Shown piece after piece: positions 1-8,875 of a stretch of 64,000 nucleotides of DNA (position 1 is the stretch's first letter; every line of letters begins with the position of its first letter). Source of the stretch: Symbiodinium natans (Eukaryota; Sar; Dinophyceae; Suessiales; Symbiodiniaceae); contig CAJNDS010002533.1 in NCBI GenBank assembly GCA_905221605.1, forward strand, positions 1-64,000, given 5' to 3'. Made by a program: the position numbers and the translations under genes. Below the pieces are notes generated by a model, which searched no databases, had not been told where the DNA came from, and saw only the letters and a program-made list of their open reading frames with translations.

Positions 1-4
1 ATTC

Positions 5-409
5 ATAGAACTTCTGAGAGACGAAAACAATGAACAAAAAGAAAAATATAATGAAAAGATTTTTGAAATGAATTTAAATGGGCTTTTAAATGAATTTGCC
101 CGCGTGTGTAGAAAAAAGACTGAATGTATGGTGTGCCTTTAGGACCAATTAAAATACTAGATTTACAAGCCAGTTAAGAAGGAGAAAGAAGTGAACTAGC
201 TTCGTTTAACCGTTAAATCCTCCGTAATTCTAATAATAAAAGCTTGGGATATGATTGTAGCTCCTGTTATAATATTAGACCAGGTGTAACATTAAGTCTT
301 TTATCTACACACGCGGGCAAATTCATTTAAAAACACATTTAATTCATTTCAAAACTCTTTTCATTTTATTTTACTTTTGATCATTGTTTTCGTCTCTCAG
401 AAGTTCTAT
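5..409. mobile_element. Large foldback element with ~115-base inverted arms
   Basis: The left arm (5-120) and right arm (296-409) are near-perfect reverse complements, differing by a few substitutions and small indels, around a 175-base AT-rich centre. The outer ends read ATAGAACTTCTGAGAG and its complement; the inner ends carry GCCCGCGTGTGTAGA and its complement. There is no coding content, so it is a non-autonomous foldback or MITE-type element. It lies so close to the window edge that its true left end cannot be checked. Confidence 0.8.
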
Positions 410-621
410 TAACAAAAATAGTAATTTCTATATTAAAAGCGTTCCATTCCCTATTAAATATAGTCGCTATGTACGCCCTAAGAATACAATATTGAATGGG
501 GGAAAAAGGACGATAATTTGGGTGTTTTGTTCATTGCTCTCTTTTCCTTCTTCGTGTCGTTCGCTCTTTTCATTCGATCTCTCATTCATTTGTTCACTTC
601 GTACACGTTTCGTTCACCAAG

Positions 622-687
622 GGCCCGTAATAATATTATAATTCACGCGGGAAAAGACGCCCTTGTAATTATAATATTACAACCGCC
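622..687. repeat. AT-cored palindrome
   Basis: GGGCCCGTAATAATATTATAATT is complementary, with mismatches, to the stretch ending at 687 (AATTATAATATTACAACCGCCC). Short GC ends surround an AATATTATAATT core, the same design as the hairpins at 1146-1435. The sequence from about 410 to 1140 otherwise shows no gene; one 16-base motif, TCACACCTTGAGACCC, occurs twice near 925 and 1000. Confidence 0.55.
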
Positions 688-1145
688 CTTGTGTTCTCTT
701 CACACTTTTAATACCAAGAGACAAGGGAAAGGAATCCACCATAACTTTCCTATCATCGGGCTGTGTTGTCACCAGGGCTGAAACACGAAGAGAACCCCAG
801 GAACAAGACAATGATTCACCTTTAGGACGTACCATTCATCTCTCTCACTCTTGTTCCAGGATCTCGGAATTCATGGTCTAACCGCTGTAATACTGGATGC
901 CTGTCTAACCTTCGGAATCTCCCTGTCACACCTTGAGACCCAACCTCTGTTTCCAAGCCACTAATCTCTCCAGGAATTACCCCTTCAGCATCCATCACAC
1001 CTTGAGACCCTAATTCTGAGATTCTGTAACTACCTTCACGTCTTCATGGACAAGTTTCTAGACCAAAAGACTCCTTTAAAGGGGGAAAAAACTGAGTGCA
1101 TGGTTGACAGCTCATTGAACTAGAGAACGTAACCACTGTCACCGC

Positions 1146-1435
1146 ACCCCTAACAATATAATCGTGAACAAGTGAAAGAAAGTAAGCTTGCGCACGTTTG
1201 TTTCACGCGTTCACATGAATTATATTATAGGGGCATAAAGGACGTACATTGTAAGCCCCAAAATAGTAATACGGGCCTTACGTTCACTTCATGCATTCTT
1301 TAGAAGTGAACTTGCCCGTGGTATTATAATTGTAGGGGCTTTTAATGAGTCCTTTAATGCGGTAACTTGTCAATGGTGGTTTTACTGCGTTCATTCGTGC
1401 CCCTAATTTATAATTATTATAATTCTTGTAATCGC
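1146..1435. repeat. Cluster of AT-cored hairpins with GCCCCTA ends
   Basis: At least two nested hairpins are visible. CCCCTAACAATATAAT at 1146 pairs with ATTATATTATAGGGG near 1234. A second runs from AGCCCC near 1252 to AGGGGCT near 1340 and contains an inner stem (ACGGGC, GTTCACTTC / GAAGTGAAC, GCCCGT) at 1271-1319. A third GCCCCTAATTTATAATT end lies near 1400. No protein is encoded. Confidence 0.55.
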
Positions 1436-1481
1436 GCACAAGTTTGCATTAAAGAATACAAACAAAGGCTAAGGGTTTAGG

Positions 1482-1580
1482 GTTGGGATGCTCTGCTTAT
1501 ACTAACAACCCTTTATGGGGGATTCTAATCGGGGTTACTACAATCCCAATTACAGACTGTCAGTATGCAGGAACATCCCA
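1482..1580. repeat. PE-B palindromic element
   Basis: It starts TTGGGATGCTCTGCTTATAC and ends with the complementary GGAACATCCCAA; the centre carries ACTACAATCCC. It matches the PE-B consensus (GGGATGTTCCCCCTTATAC, central GTACTATAATCCC). A short telomeric tract lies directly to its left. Confidence 0.7.
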
Positions 1581-1655
1581 AGTTCACAGTAGGGTCACCC
1601 TAAGACCCTAGCATCTGGACTCTAGGTCAAGCTAGGGAAAGGTGTAAACCATTTG

Positions 1656-1768
1656 GGGTTTAGGGTTTGGGTTTAGGGTTCAGGGTTTAGGGTTTAGGGT
1701 TTAGGGTTCAGGGTTTAGGGCTTAGGGCTTAGGGCTTAGGGTTTAGGGTTTAGGGTTTAGGGTTTAGG
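1656..1768. repeat. Interstitial telomeric array, TTTAGGG
   Basis: About 16 heptamers, mostly TTTAGGG with TTCAGGG and CTTAGGG variants clustered in the middle. It borders the coding-like island 1772-1858. Confidence 0.95.
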
Positions 1769-1771
1769 GGG

Positions 1772-1858
1772 GCACGTGGCCAGGAGCGCCCCGCACTGGG
1801 CCATGATCAGCACTTCCACAAGAACATCCTGCTGGGCTTCAACTCGGGCATCGGTCTT
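1772..1858 (+). CDS. Candidate exon, unknown product
   Basis: 29 codons are open from GCA to CTT between telomeric sequence and a PE-B half element. The translation contains GHDQHFHKNILLGFNSGIG, which looks protein-like (charged N-terminal half, hydrophobic then glycine-rich C-terminal half). I do not recognise the family. No convincing GT donor is present, and the right edge runs into the mobile element, so this could be a captured gene fragment rather than a working exon. Confidence 0.35.
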
Positions 1859-2060
1859 CCCCCCTCTACTAACAGTCCTCCAAAGGGTTATAGTAGGGGG
1901 GTTAGGGTTTAGGGTTTAGGGTTTAGGGTTTAGGGTTTAGGGTTTAGGGTTTAGGGTTTAGGGTTTAGGGTTTAGGGTTTAGGGTTTAGGGTTTTGGGGT
2001 TTAGGGTTTAGGTACTATAATCCCTATTCAGGACGGTTAGTATAAGGGGGAACCTCCCAA
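1853..2060. mobile_element. PE-B element split by a telomeric array
   Basis: The left half (1853-1900, TCTACTAACAGTCCT ... TAGTAGGGGGG) and right half (2012-2060, GGTACTATAATCCC ... GGGGGAACCTCCCAA) together make one PE-B copy. About 16 TTTAGGG units at 1901-2011 sit at its exact centre, where the family consensus reads AGGGGTACT. The break falls inside the G run that matches the telomeric unit. Confidence 0.8.
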
Positions 2061-2290
2061 GGTATCGGGTACGCCTGAAACCCCAGGATTGTTCTCTCCT
2101 TGAATGTTTCGGGGTTCGGGTTGTAAAGGGGCTCATATCGAATTTTCTTACAGGTAATTTTTTTTTTTTTTTTAGGTAAAAAATTTTTTAGGTAAAAAAA
2201 AAAAATACCTGAGTGCTTTGGGCCGTGTTTCGACTTGGGGGTCGGGTATGGACCCTAGGCTTTGCATCCAGGAGGAGGGTGGGTTAACCC

Positions 2291-2369
2291 GAAACCCTAA
2301 ACCCTAAACCCTAAACCCTAAACCCTAAACCCTAAACCCTAAACCCTAAACCCTAAACCCTAAACCCTA
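2291..2369. repeat. Interstitial telomeric array, CCCTAAA
   Basis: Eleven nearly perfect CCCTAAA units. With the TTTAGGG array at 2474-2534 it brackets the island 2390-2473 in outward orientation. Confidence 0.95.
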
Positions 2370-2389
2370 GAGTTTAGGCCTTAAGGTTG

Positions 2390-2473
2390 AGGCAGGCAGT
2401 GGCAAGGGATAACCTGCGAGAAGTTCTCATGCGTGGGCTCCAGGCAGGCCTACTAGACCCAGGAGTAGCCCAG
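2390..2473 (+). CDS. Candidate exon between outward telomeric arrays
   Basis: 28 open codons reading RQAVARDNLREVLMRGLQAG and onward, rich in Arg, Ala and Leu as in a helical segment. It lies between CCCTAAA (left) and TTTAGGG (right). The upstream sequence offers AG at TTAAGGTTGAG; the right edge CCCAG runs directly into GGTTTAGGG. Product unknown; the minus strand reads less well. Confidence 0.35.
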
Positions 2474-2636
2474 GGTTTAGGGTTTAGGGTTTAGGGTTTA
2501 GGGTTTCGGGTTTAGGGTTTCGGGTTTAGGGTTTCCCTTTTTTGGGTTTAAGGTGACTATAAGGGAACCCCCCCCCCAAAAAAATAAGGGCCTACTCCGG
2601 GGTCCTAGCCTAGCAGCTTGCGACGCTGGGGTGTAG

Positions 2637-2699
2637 GCGGTTTGCTTGCGGAGACGGAGCCTGAGAAACCGCTAAGTGACGAGCATGACGATTTTCGCA
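2637..2699 (+). CDS. Candidate exon fragment, acidic
   Basis: After GTGTAG the frame reads GGLLAETEPEKPLSDEHDDF, then runs into a CA microsatellite (2698-2711). The acidic composition is protein-like, but the opposite strand is also open (serine-rich), so strand is uncertain. No donor site is visible. Confidence 0.25.
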
Positions 2700-2776
2700 C
2701 ACACACACACAAAGACATCCCTAAACCCTAAACCCTAAACCCTAAACCTTAAACCCTAAACCGTAAACCCTAAACC

Positions 2777-2863
2777 ATGCACTTACACCGGACTTCAGAC
2801 CCCGAAAACAACATCCCCATGCTCGAAGACATTGTTTTTGAACGTCCCCAGCCCCACACCTAG
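2777..2863 (+). CDS. Candidate short coding segment starting at ATG
   Basis: An ATG directly follows a CCCTAAA array. The frame reads MHLHRTSDPENNIPMLEDIV and ends at TAG (2861-2863), 28 codons. Composition is balanced and protein-like. It may instead be an internal exon ending near the CCCCAG at about 2850. The next segment, 2929-3073, lies 65 bases downstream on the same strand. Confidence 0.3.
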   Translation: MHLHRTSDPENNIPMLEDIVFERPQPHT

Positions 2864-2928
2864 TTCATGGCTGGGATAATATTCAAATCTAAATTTATAA
2901 ACCTTATAGGGTTTAAGTACCCTTCAAG

Positions 2929-3073
2929 ATGTAAAATGTTCCCCAATTATGACGAAGACACCCCCCTAAGCCGCAAACCGGACTTGGGAGCCTGCCTCGG
3001 CATTCTGTCGGCGGTCCAAGTTCTCATCCTTGTGGGAAGGCAGCCCGCCTTGACAGGGGCTTTTGTTGTTGAG
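2929..3073 (+). CDS. Candidate exon with a membrane-like segment
   Basis: Following TTCAAG, the frame reads CKMFPNYDEDTPLSRKPDLG, then a hydrophobic stretch ACLGILSAVQVLILVG, then ends GAFVVEA at GAG followed by GC. A GC donor would be acceptable in dinoflagellates; the intron would start GCTTTAGGGTTTAGGG. 48 codons stay open with a polar-to-hydrophobic transition. Product unknown. Confidence 0.4.
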
Positions 3074-3169
3074 GCTTTAGGGTTTAGGGTTTAGGGTTTA
3101 GGGTTTAGGCCTTAATTCCTCAACCCTCAACACCCATATGACACGAGCTCAAGGGGTGAGAACTCAGGG

Positions 3170-3201
3170 TTGGGATGTTCGCCCCTTCACTAAGAGTCCT
3201 G
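3170..3201. repeat. PE-B half element
   Basis: TTGGGATGTTCGCCCCTTCACTAA and AGTCCT match the left arm of PE-B, then similarity stops. The sequence from 3202 to 3700 holds no convincing gene; a minus-strand frame of 84 codons (3405-3659) is open but unremarkable. Confidence 0.55.
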
Positions 3202-3761
3202 AAGCAGCAAGATGTTAAAGGGGCAACGATCCCGACAAGAGACTCGGAAGGGACCCTGATGTTAAGCGGAGGAACTTTGCAAGCCTAGAGTTTAGCGATG
3301 TGCGTAGGAGCCTGAGGTTCACGTGTGCGGGGGACAGCCGCAGGAGTCTCGGAATGACAAGGTTTGTTTAAGGGCGGGGGATTATTAGGGACCCTAGTCG
3401 TAACCTAACTGACCACTGACAAAGGGAATAAGGGTACCGGTTTGGGTCCGAGTGCGGCGATCAAAGGTAACCGGCAAAGGCCCCCACCCCCCGCGACAAA
3501 GTAGAATGTGATCAGAACAGCAGTAAAGGTAAAGAAACACCCTGACCCGCCTAAACGCTGAATCCCATATGACATAACGGTCTGCCCGCTGCACCCGCAA
3601 TTCTTAACCTTCAAGGAACCAGGCGGGTCAAGGCAAGGGGAGGGGGGGGTGCTGCCCAAACGAAGGTCCTTCTGATTAACCCTGAACGGCCCTAAACCCC
3701 AAACCCTAAACCCTGAACCCTAAACCCTAGACCCCAGACCCTAAACCCCAAACCCCCGACG

Positions 3762-3830
3762 CTGCGCTTGTTCGGGGCCTGCAGACAGGAGGGACCCAAA
3801 CGTGAGCACACGCAAGCCGTCCTGAGAGAG
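3762..3830 (+). CDS. Candidate exon, unknown product
   Basis: 23 codons reading LRLFGACRQEGPKREHTQAV and onward to GAG, followed by GTGGGC as a possible donor. The left flank is a degraded CCCTAAA/CCCCAAA tract. The frame stays open past the donor for about six codons, then stops. No family recognised. Confidence 0.35.
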
Positions 3831-4133
3831 GTGGGCCTGACTGGGGGTTAGAAGTTTGCAAGATACCCCAAGAGCCAAATCCGCCTTGCATGGGGAATAT
3901 AGCTTCTATCGTGTTAAGGATGCCTAATTAGGGGTATTGAGCTCTCTGGGTCGTCAAGGGGTGTATAACCCAATTGAGGACACTTGTAGCCCAATGGAAG
4001 GCCCTTGTAATTATAGCTCCGGTTGTAACTAGGGTGCCCCTGTGGGTCTCTATGAGCCAGGCGTAGGGAAGCTCAGGGTCTTTTTGCGGTACCGCACGAT
4101 TCATGGTTAAAGAAGCGGGTTGTGGTTGGGCAG

Positions 4134-4272
4134 TGCCCCCCTGGATGCGGTTGAACAGACCCCATGCTACTGCTCGCGCGACGCTCTCGTCGATCTTGGC
4201 TGTTGTAACAGTAGAGTTGACCTAGCTTTTATCCATTCCTTTAACAGTTTGAGGAGGTTCATTCCAATGTGA
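4134..4272 (+). CDS. Candidate terminal exon
   Basis: After TTGGGCAG the frame reads APLDAVEQTPCYCSRDALVD, then GCCNSRVDLAFIHSFNSL, ending ATG TGA at 4267-4272, 46 codons. It is followed by about 400 bases of pyrimidine-rich DNA without telomeric repeats, which could be a 3' untranslated region. The Cys pattern is not enough to name a domain. Confidence 0.4.
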
Positions 4273-4690
4273 AGTTCGTTCTTTTTCACCCTAACCTTGT
4301 TTACACATTGTCTTAGCAGTATCCCCGACTTCTATTTCGGGGTATGTTCGATTGTGTTTTGCTTATAAAGATATATTCAACTTAACTTCTTGTTCTTGGC
4401 TTTTTGGCTTCGGACGGCGCGAATTTAGGAGTAAGTAGAATGAGCAACTTTGTTTGCTTTATGGAAATTTCAAACATGCAATCCGTCCATTGTATGTTGC
4501 GTGTGTTGCCCTCTCAACCTCCATTCTTCTTCAACATGTTTTAACGAGCTCTTCAACACACTCAAGCCGGATGGTTGTTGATGATCTCACTTTTGTCACA
4601 TCATCTCCGAATACTTAATTCAGAGCTGAGACCACCTCATGTCCAATCGCATGTCAAAGCTCTTCAGCCCCAAGTAAGCTCGTCAACCCC
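4273..4690. other. T-rich stretch without repeats or recognised gene
   Basis: This is one of the few 400-base stretches without telomeric heptamers. It is rich in CTTC, TTGTT and TCAACA, lacks long frames, and could be an untranslated region or plain intron. No RNA gene was recognised. Confidence 0.5.
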
Positions 4691-4695
4691 GAACT

Positions 4696-4802
4696 TTGGG
4701 ATGTTCGCCCTTATGCTAACAGTCCTTAAAAGGGACTATAATGGGGGGTACTAGAATCCCTACTAAAGGACTGTTAGTGTCATTTTTGGGTGAACATCCC
4801 AA
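4696..4802. repeat. PE-B palindromic element, complete
   Basis: Both arms are clear: TTGGGATGTTCGCCCTTATG at the left and GGTGAACATCCCAA at the right, with the centre GGGGGTACTAGAATCCC. It sits directly against a CCCCCAAA/CCCTAAA array. Confidence 0.85.
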
Positions 4803-4896
4803 CCCCCAAACCCCCAAACCCCCAAACCCTCAAACCCTCAAACCCTCAAACCCTAAACCCTAAACCCTAAACCCTAAACCCTAAAACTGCCCCAAG

Positions 4897-4964
4897 GCCC
4901 GCGCGTCAGCGAGCCGCTTTGCAAGGCGCAGCTTCAGCGCCGCATCGTCGCTGCCTTGTTCCAG
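4897..4964 (+). CDS. Candidate exon with AG and GT borders made by telomeric flanks
   Basis: CCCCAAG precedes the segment and GTTGTTAGGGTTTAGGG follows CAG at 4962-4964, so the donor lies at the edge of the TTTAGGG array. The frame reads PRVSEPLCKAQLQRRIVAAL then FQ, helical in character. The minus strand is also open (NLEQGSDDAALKLRLAKRL), so strand is not settled. CCCTAAA lies at left and TTTAGGG at right. Confidence 0.45.
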
Positions 4965-4970
4965 GTTGTT

Positions 4971-5054
4971 AGGGTTTAGGGTTTAGGGTTTAGGGTTTAG
5001 GGTTTAGGGTTTAGGGTTTAGGGTTTAGGGTTTAGGGTTTAGGGTTTAGGGTTT
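4971..5054. repeat. Interstitial telomeric array, TTTAGGG
   Basis: Twelve nearly perfect units immediately right of the island 4897-4964. Confidence 0.95.
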
Positions 5055-5124
5055 AGGTGTTCGGGTTCAGGGTTTATTGTGCCCTGCCCCTTGTTTGGGT
5101 AGGATATACCTTCTTCCCACCGTG

Positions 5125-5229
5125 AGGCTAAAATTCAAAGGGGTGGGGTTGATGGAACCGAACATGGGCGCCAAGAAAGGACCCTTGTACCTACAATGGT
5201 CGCGAATTCGTTTGAAACTTCGAGCGTCG
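5125..5229 (+). CDS. Candidate exon, basic
   Basis: 35 open codons including GLMEPNMGAKKGPLYLQWSR and a basic end RLKLRAS. It begins after CACCGTG and runs into a G-rich tract (5229-5270). No donor is evident at the right edge. Product unknown. Confidence 0.3.
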
Positions 5230-5430
5230 GGGGGGGCGGGGGGGGGGGGTTGAGGGTGGCGGGGGGGGAGGTGGTCAGAGAACTGTGGGGTTTAAGGTTT
5301 TGGGTTTAGGGTTTAGGGTTGTTCTGTATTGGTTGGCTTTACGAAGGAACTCAGAACCCAACAAGTTAAAACGGCTACCGCTGCCCGCAGGATCAAGAGA
5401 CGTAGCAAGTACAAAGTAGAGACCCTAACC

Positions 5431-5535
5431 CAAAGGATCCATGTACCTGTATGGTATGTACTTAGGCCCTAAAGCTACTATATAGGAACCCCTTTAAGGC
5501 CCAAGTATATACTATATAGGTACATGGATCCTTTG
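5431..5535. repeat. PE-E palindromic element, complete
   Basis: Reads CAAAGGATCCATGTACCTGT at the left and the complementary ATAGGTACATGGATCCTTTG at the right, with GGAACCCCTTTAAGGCCC in the middle. This is the best copy of the family, defined by terminal BamHI-like GGATCCATGTACC. Confidence 0.85.
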
Positions 5536-5623
5536 AATAATTGGGCTTCTGCTCTACAAAACAACAACCTGCCAAGTGCCCCGATCCTCCCAGTGAGTTT
5601 CTTAGTACGAGGCCGACACCCGG

Positions 5624-5697
5624 AACCCTAAACCCTAAACCCTAAACCCTAAACCCTAAACCCTAAACCCTAAACCCTAAACCCTAAACCCTAAACC
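5624..5697. repeat. Interstitial telomeric array, CCCTAAA
   Basis: Ten clean units, grading at 5760-5890 into degenerate CCCTAAAAA and AACCCTAAAAG variants. Confidence 0.95.
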
Positions 5698-6150
5698 CAA
5701 ACCCCTAAATCCTAAGCTCGGGTCTAGGGTTCGGGTCTTGGGCTTAGGGTGTACCTAACCCCTAAACCCTGAAAACCCTAAAAACCCTAAAAGCCCTAAA
5801 AACCAAAAAAAAACCTAAAAACCCTAAAAGCCCTAAAAACCCAACAAAAACCCTTACAACCCTAAAAACCCTAAAATCCCTAAACCCTAACCCCGTAGGG
5901 CCCAAGCAGAGGAGCACGGAGTGAAGACCTAGAGCGGCGCTAAACCTTCCGAACCAGGGCTTCGGCTTTAGGCTTCTTTAGGGTTTAGGGTTTAGGGTAG
6001 TTGCATGATCCCCTTACTTGTGGAACCCTTTCATCCCAAGGTTTAGGGTTTTGGGTTTCATAAAATGACAGTGACCCATACTTCAGAACCCTTTAAAGAA
6101 GCTAAGGGTTTAAGGATGGGGGAACAGTTTAGAGTTTGGGGCTTCTAGGC

Positions 6151-6246
6151 TGTACCTGAAGGCTCTAATGTAGTGTTATTTCGGGTTATAGGGGATTCTA
6201 GCATACTGCTCTAGAAAGGTACTGCACAGGAGCCTTTAGGTAGAGT
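6151..6246. repeat. PE-F palindromic element
   Basis: TGTACCTGAAGGCTCTAATG at the left pairs with CAGGAGCCTTTAGGTA at the right; the centre is GGGGATTCTAGCATAC. A second copy lies 285 bases downstream. Confidence 0.75.
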
Positions 6247-6531
6247 AGGGTTCCAGGCAGCTGTGAGCCCTGATTGAGGGGGTTGTTCTAAAAGTAGGTC
6301 CCCATTTTAGCGATCCTTTTTGGAAAGGGGGTTGCCTGCACATGCATCCTGAAAGGAAAGAGAGAGAGAGAGAGAGAACAAAAAAAGCCTAAACCCTAAA
6401 CCCTAAACCCTCAACCCTAAACCCTAAACCCTATCCCCTAAACCTTAAACCCTAAACCCTAAACCCTAAACCCAGGGTTTAGGGCCACTCTGAACTCTGA
6501 ACTCCGGAACGCTGAACCCTGAACCCTATCT

Positions 6532-6628
6532 ACCCAAAGGCTCCGAATGTAGCTTTTACTTGGGGTTATAGGGGCTTCTAGTATACCACCCCTAAATAGG
6601 TACTGTACTGCCTAGGAGCCTTTAGGCA
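6532..6628. repeat. PE-F palindromic element
   Basis: CCCAAAGGCTCCGAATGTAG at the left and CCTAGGAGCCTTTAGGCA at the right, with the centre GGGGCTTCTAGTATACC closely matching the copy at 6151. Confidence 0.75.
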
Positions 6629-6752
6629 AACTCCTTTGGCAGAAATCGTGGAGGAAAACCCTACACCCGAAGCCCTAAACCCTGCGCCCGAAGCCCGAAA
6701 CTCTAAACCCTAAGCCCTAAACTCTAAGCCCATAGCCCTGCACCCTAAACCC

Positions 6753-6816
6753 CAGGCGCCAGGGCCCCAGCGCGTAGATCTGTGCTGCCAATTGCTGCTC
6801 AGACCACTGGTTTGAC
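6753..6816 (-). CDS. Candidate exon, minus strand
   Basis: On the minus strand GAGTGCAG precedes a frame reading SNQWSEQQLAAQIYALGPWR, ending where GTTTAGGG-type sequence begins. Composition is protein-like. It lies downstream, in minus orientation, of the fucosyltransferase-like exon 7544-7602, but joining the two is not supported by phase. Confidence 0.35.
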
Positions 6817-7140
6817 CTGCACTCGTCATAGGGTCGTTACGTAGGGTTTAGGGTTTAGTTTAGGGTTTAGGGGTGGACTTCTTATACACCCCGGTATGTA
6901 CCCTAAAAATCCCATGGGCCGATACTTCAGAACCCTTGAAAGAGGGGAAGGGACCATTTTTCCGGACCCGTGTAGGGAAGGTTGTGAAGGCCTTCTCGGG
7001 GGAAAAAGGATATACTCTTGGCCCAGCCGAAGTGCTTCTATCGTCATACAGGACTCTGCAGCGGAGTCATACAGGACTCTGTAAGGGTTAGGGCTTAGGG
7101 TTTACGATAAGCACTGGGGTTAAGGGGGGATTGTGGTCAG

Positions 7141-7257
7141 TTCAGGAGCACTCTGCATGCCAAGCGTGGCAACATTGTCAAGGAAGCGCCGTGAACAGAT
7201 CGTGCGGCTGCCGAAATGTTTATCTTCAGACGACGAGCATCTACACAATGCCAATAG
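7141..7257 (+). CDS. Candidate exon with clean AG/GT borders
   Basis: Preceded by TTGTGGTCAG and followed by GTGGTC, the 117-base segment is open: SGALCMPSVATLSRKRREQI, VRLPKCLSSDDEHLHNAN. A basic cluster (SRKRREQ) is followed by an acidic one (SSDDEH). Length is a multiple of three. The minus strand can also be read (EDKHFGSRTICSRRFLDNV), which lowers certainty on strand. Product unknown. Confidence 0.45.
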
Positions 7258-7543
7258 GTGGTCATCCATCCCCACTTATATTAAAGCCAATATTCAACCC
7301 CCCCTAGACCCTGATATTCGATACTCCCATTGTAGTTACATTATAGTCAGTTATAGTGGACTGGGAATATGTAATATTGGGGGGTAGGGGAGGTTTTCTG
7401 ATTAGTATTTGTTTATTTATTGATTTATATGTAAAAATATATGTATACATATATACACATTTTTTTAAATTTTGGGGCGGGAAGGGATGAATCTACCGGT
7501 CCGTAGGCTTGGCGACTGCAGGTAAAGTCTAATATCTGTCTGC

Positions 7544-7602
7544 CTGCACTGCTCCAGCTTGTCCGTGCGGCGGATGTGCACAGCGAGGCAGCCGACCAAG
7601 GC
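7544..7602 (-). CDS. Candidate exon with a fucosyltransferase-like HxRRTDK motif
   Basis: On the minus strand AACAG precedes GCC and the frame reads ALVGCLAVHIRRTDKLEQC, then AG followed by GC, a donor type dinoflagellates can use. A VH(I/V)RRTDK core preceded by hydrophobic residues is the nucleotide-sugar binding signature of the alpha-1,6-fucosyltransferase (FUT8/NodZ) group, which transfers fucose from GDP-fucose. Only 19 residues are visible; no other exon here matches that family, so this may be an isolated exon, a gene fragment or coincidence. Confidence 0.45.
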
Positions 7603-7623
7603 CTGTTATGTCAAAGAAACCCG

Positions 7624-7742
7624 AAGGTTCATGGTACTCATAAACCACTTATAAATGTCCCTTAACTGTCATAATATAGTTATAAGAACAGTTCAAAAGT
7701 ACAGATATAATTGGTTCATAAGTGCCATGAACCTCCAAGTAC
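7624..7742. repeat. PE-A palindromic element
   Basis: GGTTCATGGTACTCATAAACC at the left, shortened here to its core GGTTCATGGTAC, is complementary to GTGCCATGAACCTCCAAGTA at the right; the middle has ATAATATAGTTATAAG. PE-A consensus ends are CTTGGAGGTTCATGGTACTT. It abuts the exon-like segment 7544-7602. Confidence 0.8.
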
Positions 7743-8022
7743 CTGGGTTCACGGCCGGATAAATTGGAGGGTCATGCCTGTCCTTTAGAGTGCTCTTATC
7801 TACGAATTTTGTAGGGTTTGGGGCTGCAGCTAGACTTTGAATCTACCTTTTGCTAGGTAGACGATGCACAACTTTGAGGTCTCGGGCTATGCAGGCAAGG
7901 CGAGCACTTCGTGGTGGCTGTTCTGAGTACTTTTTGTGTACACATATATGTTTACGCGAACCCACAGGATGAAAATGGCTTGCTATGTTCAATCGATGTT
8001 ATTGCATCCAGAAAGGCGCCCG

Positions 8023-8042
8023 GGGGGGGGGGGGGGGGGGGT
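8023..8042. repeat. Poly-G run
   Basis: About 20 consecutive G following CGCCC. Length may be unreliable in the assembly. Confidence 0.8.
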
Positions 8043-8115
8043 CGTCGTCAGCAAGTTTGCAAGTTGCCGTAGCATGTCGAGATAAACCCTAAACCCTAAA
8101 CCCTAAACCCGAAAC

Positions 8116-8180
8116 CCAGATGTCTCGATGTCGGCTGCCGTTTCTGAGCCCTTGAAGATGTGGTGTGGCCTTCCAGCCGG
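8116..8180 (-). CDS. Candidate exon, minus strand
   Basis: Between CCCTAAA tracts, the minus strand reads RPHHIFKGSETAADIETS and ends at GGGTTTCGG. The plus strand is also open after AAACCCAG (VSMSAAVSEPLKMWCG). It lies upstream, in minus orientation, of the 7544-7602 segment, but exon phases do not obviously match. Confidence 0.3.
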
Positions 8181-8344
8181 CCCCAAACCCTAAACCCTAC
8201 ACCCTAAACCTTATTGAGCGCAATCCTAAACCCTGCGTACAATCCTAGCCGGCATTCGGAACGTAATGTCCGGGTTTAGGGTTAGAGTCTAGGGTTCCTT
8301 TGCGGAATATATGACATGTTGTCATTAGGTTGTCAAAAAATCAG

Positions 8345-8409
8345 GTGGATGCCCCAAAATGGGCCTCAATGCACTTTATGCTCATGGATGCGCTTTGCAA
8401 TCCAAACAG
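8345..8409 (+). CDS. Candidate exon with AG/GT borders
   Basis: Flanked by AAATCAG and GTGCCC, it reads VDAPKWASMHFMLMDALCNP then N. The same frame stays open to 8605 (about 92 codons in all, including TPPNYKAHTKKIQQWRRP), so the coding stretch may be longer and the donor unused. Product unknown. Confidence 0.4.
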
Positions 8410-8635
8410 GTGCCCAAGAGTTCATGATCTTAGTTTGAAGCACTGTCTTCGTGGCTGCTTGCGGGACCTGTCTAGCTCCGTGACACCCCCAAACTATAAA
8501 GCACACACCAAAAAAATCCAACAATGGCGCCGGCCATGCCCGTTGCAGCTCAGAAAACAATTACAACCCCAGACCCAGTCCCTTCACCTATGGCGTCAGG
8601 CTTAGAAGCCCACAGTATCTACAATACATACATGT

Positions 8636-8875
8636 ACATATATATATATACATATTTCTATTTCTATTTCTAGTTCTATTTCTACTTCTACTTATATTTA
8701 TACTTAAATCTATTTATTTCTGTATTTATGTATTTGCGTATTCATACATGCATATACATATACATATACATATGCATATGCATATGCATATACATATACA
8801 TATACATATACATACACGTATACGTATACGTATACATATACATATACATATACATATACTATATTACTATATGCA
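8636..8875. repeat. Microsatellite, TATTTC then ATACAT/ATGCAT
   Basis: TATATA, TTCTATTTC repeats and then long alternating ACATAT/GCATAT tracts. It produces spurious isoleucine/tyrosine or histidine-isoleucine frames. Confidence 0.9.

Noticed and set aside
3394-3659. Two overlapping minus frames of 68 and 84 codons
   Set aside because: No splice signals, no motif and ordinary length for random open frames in this base composition.
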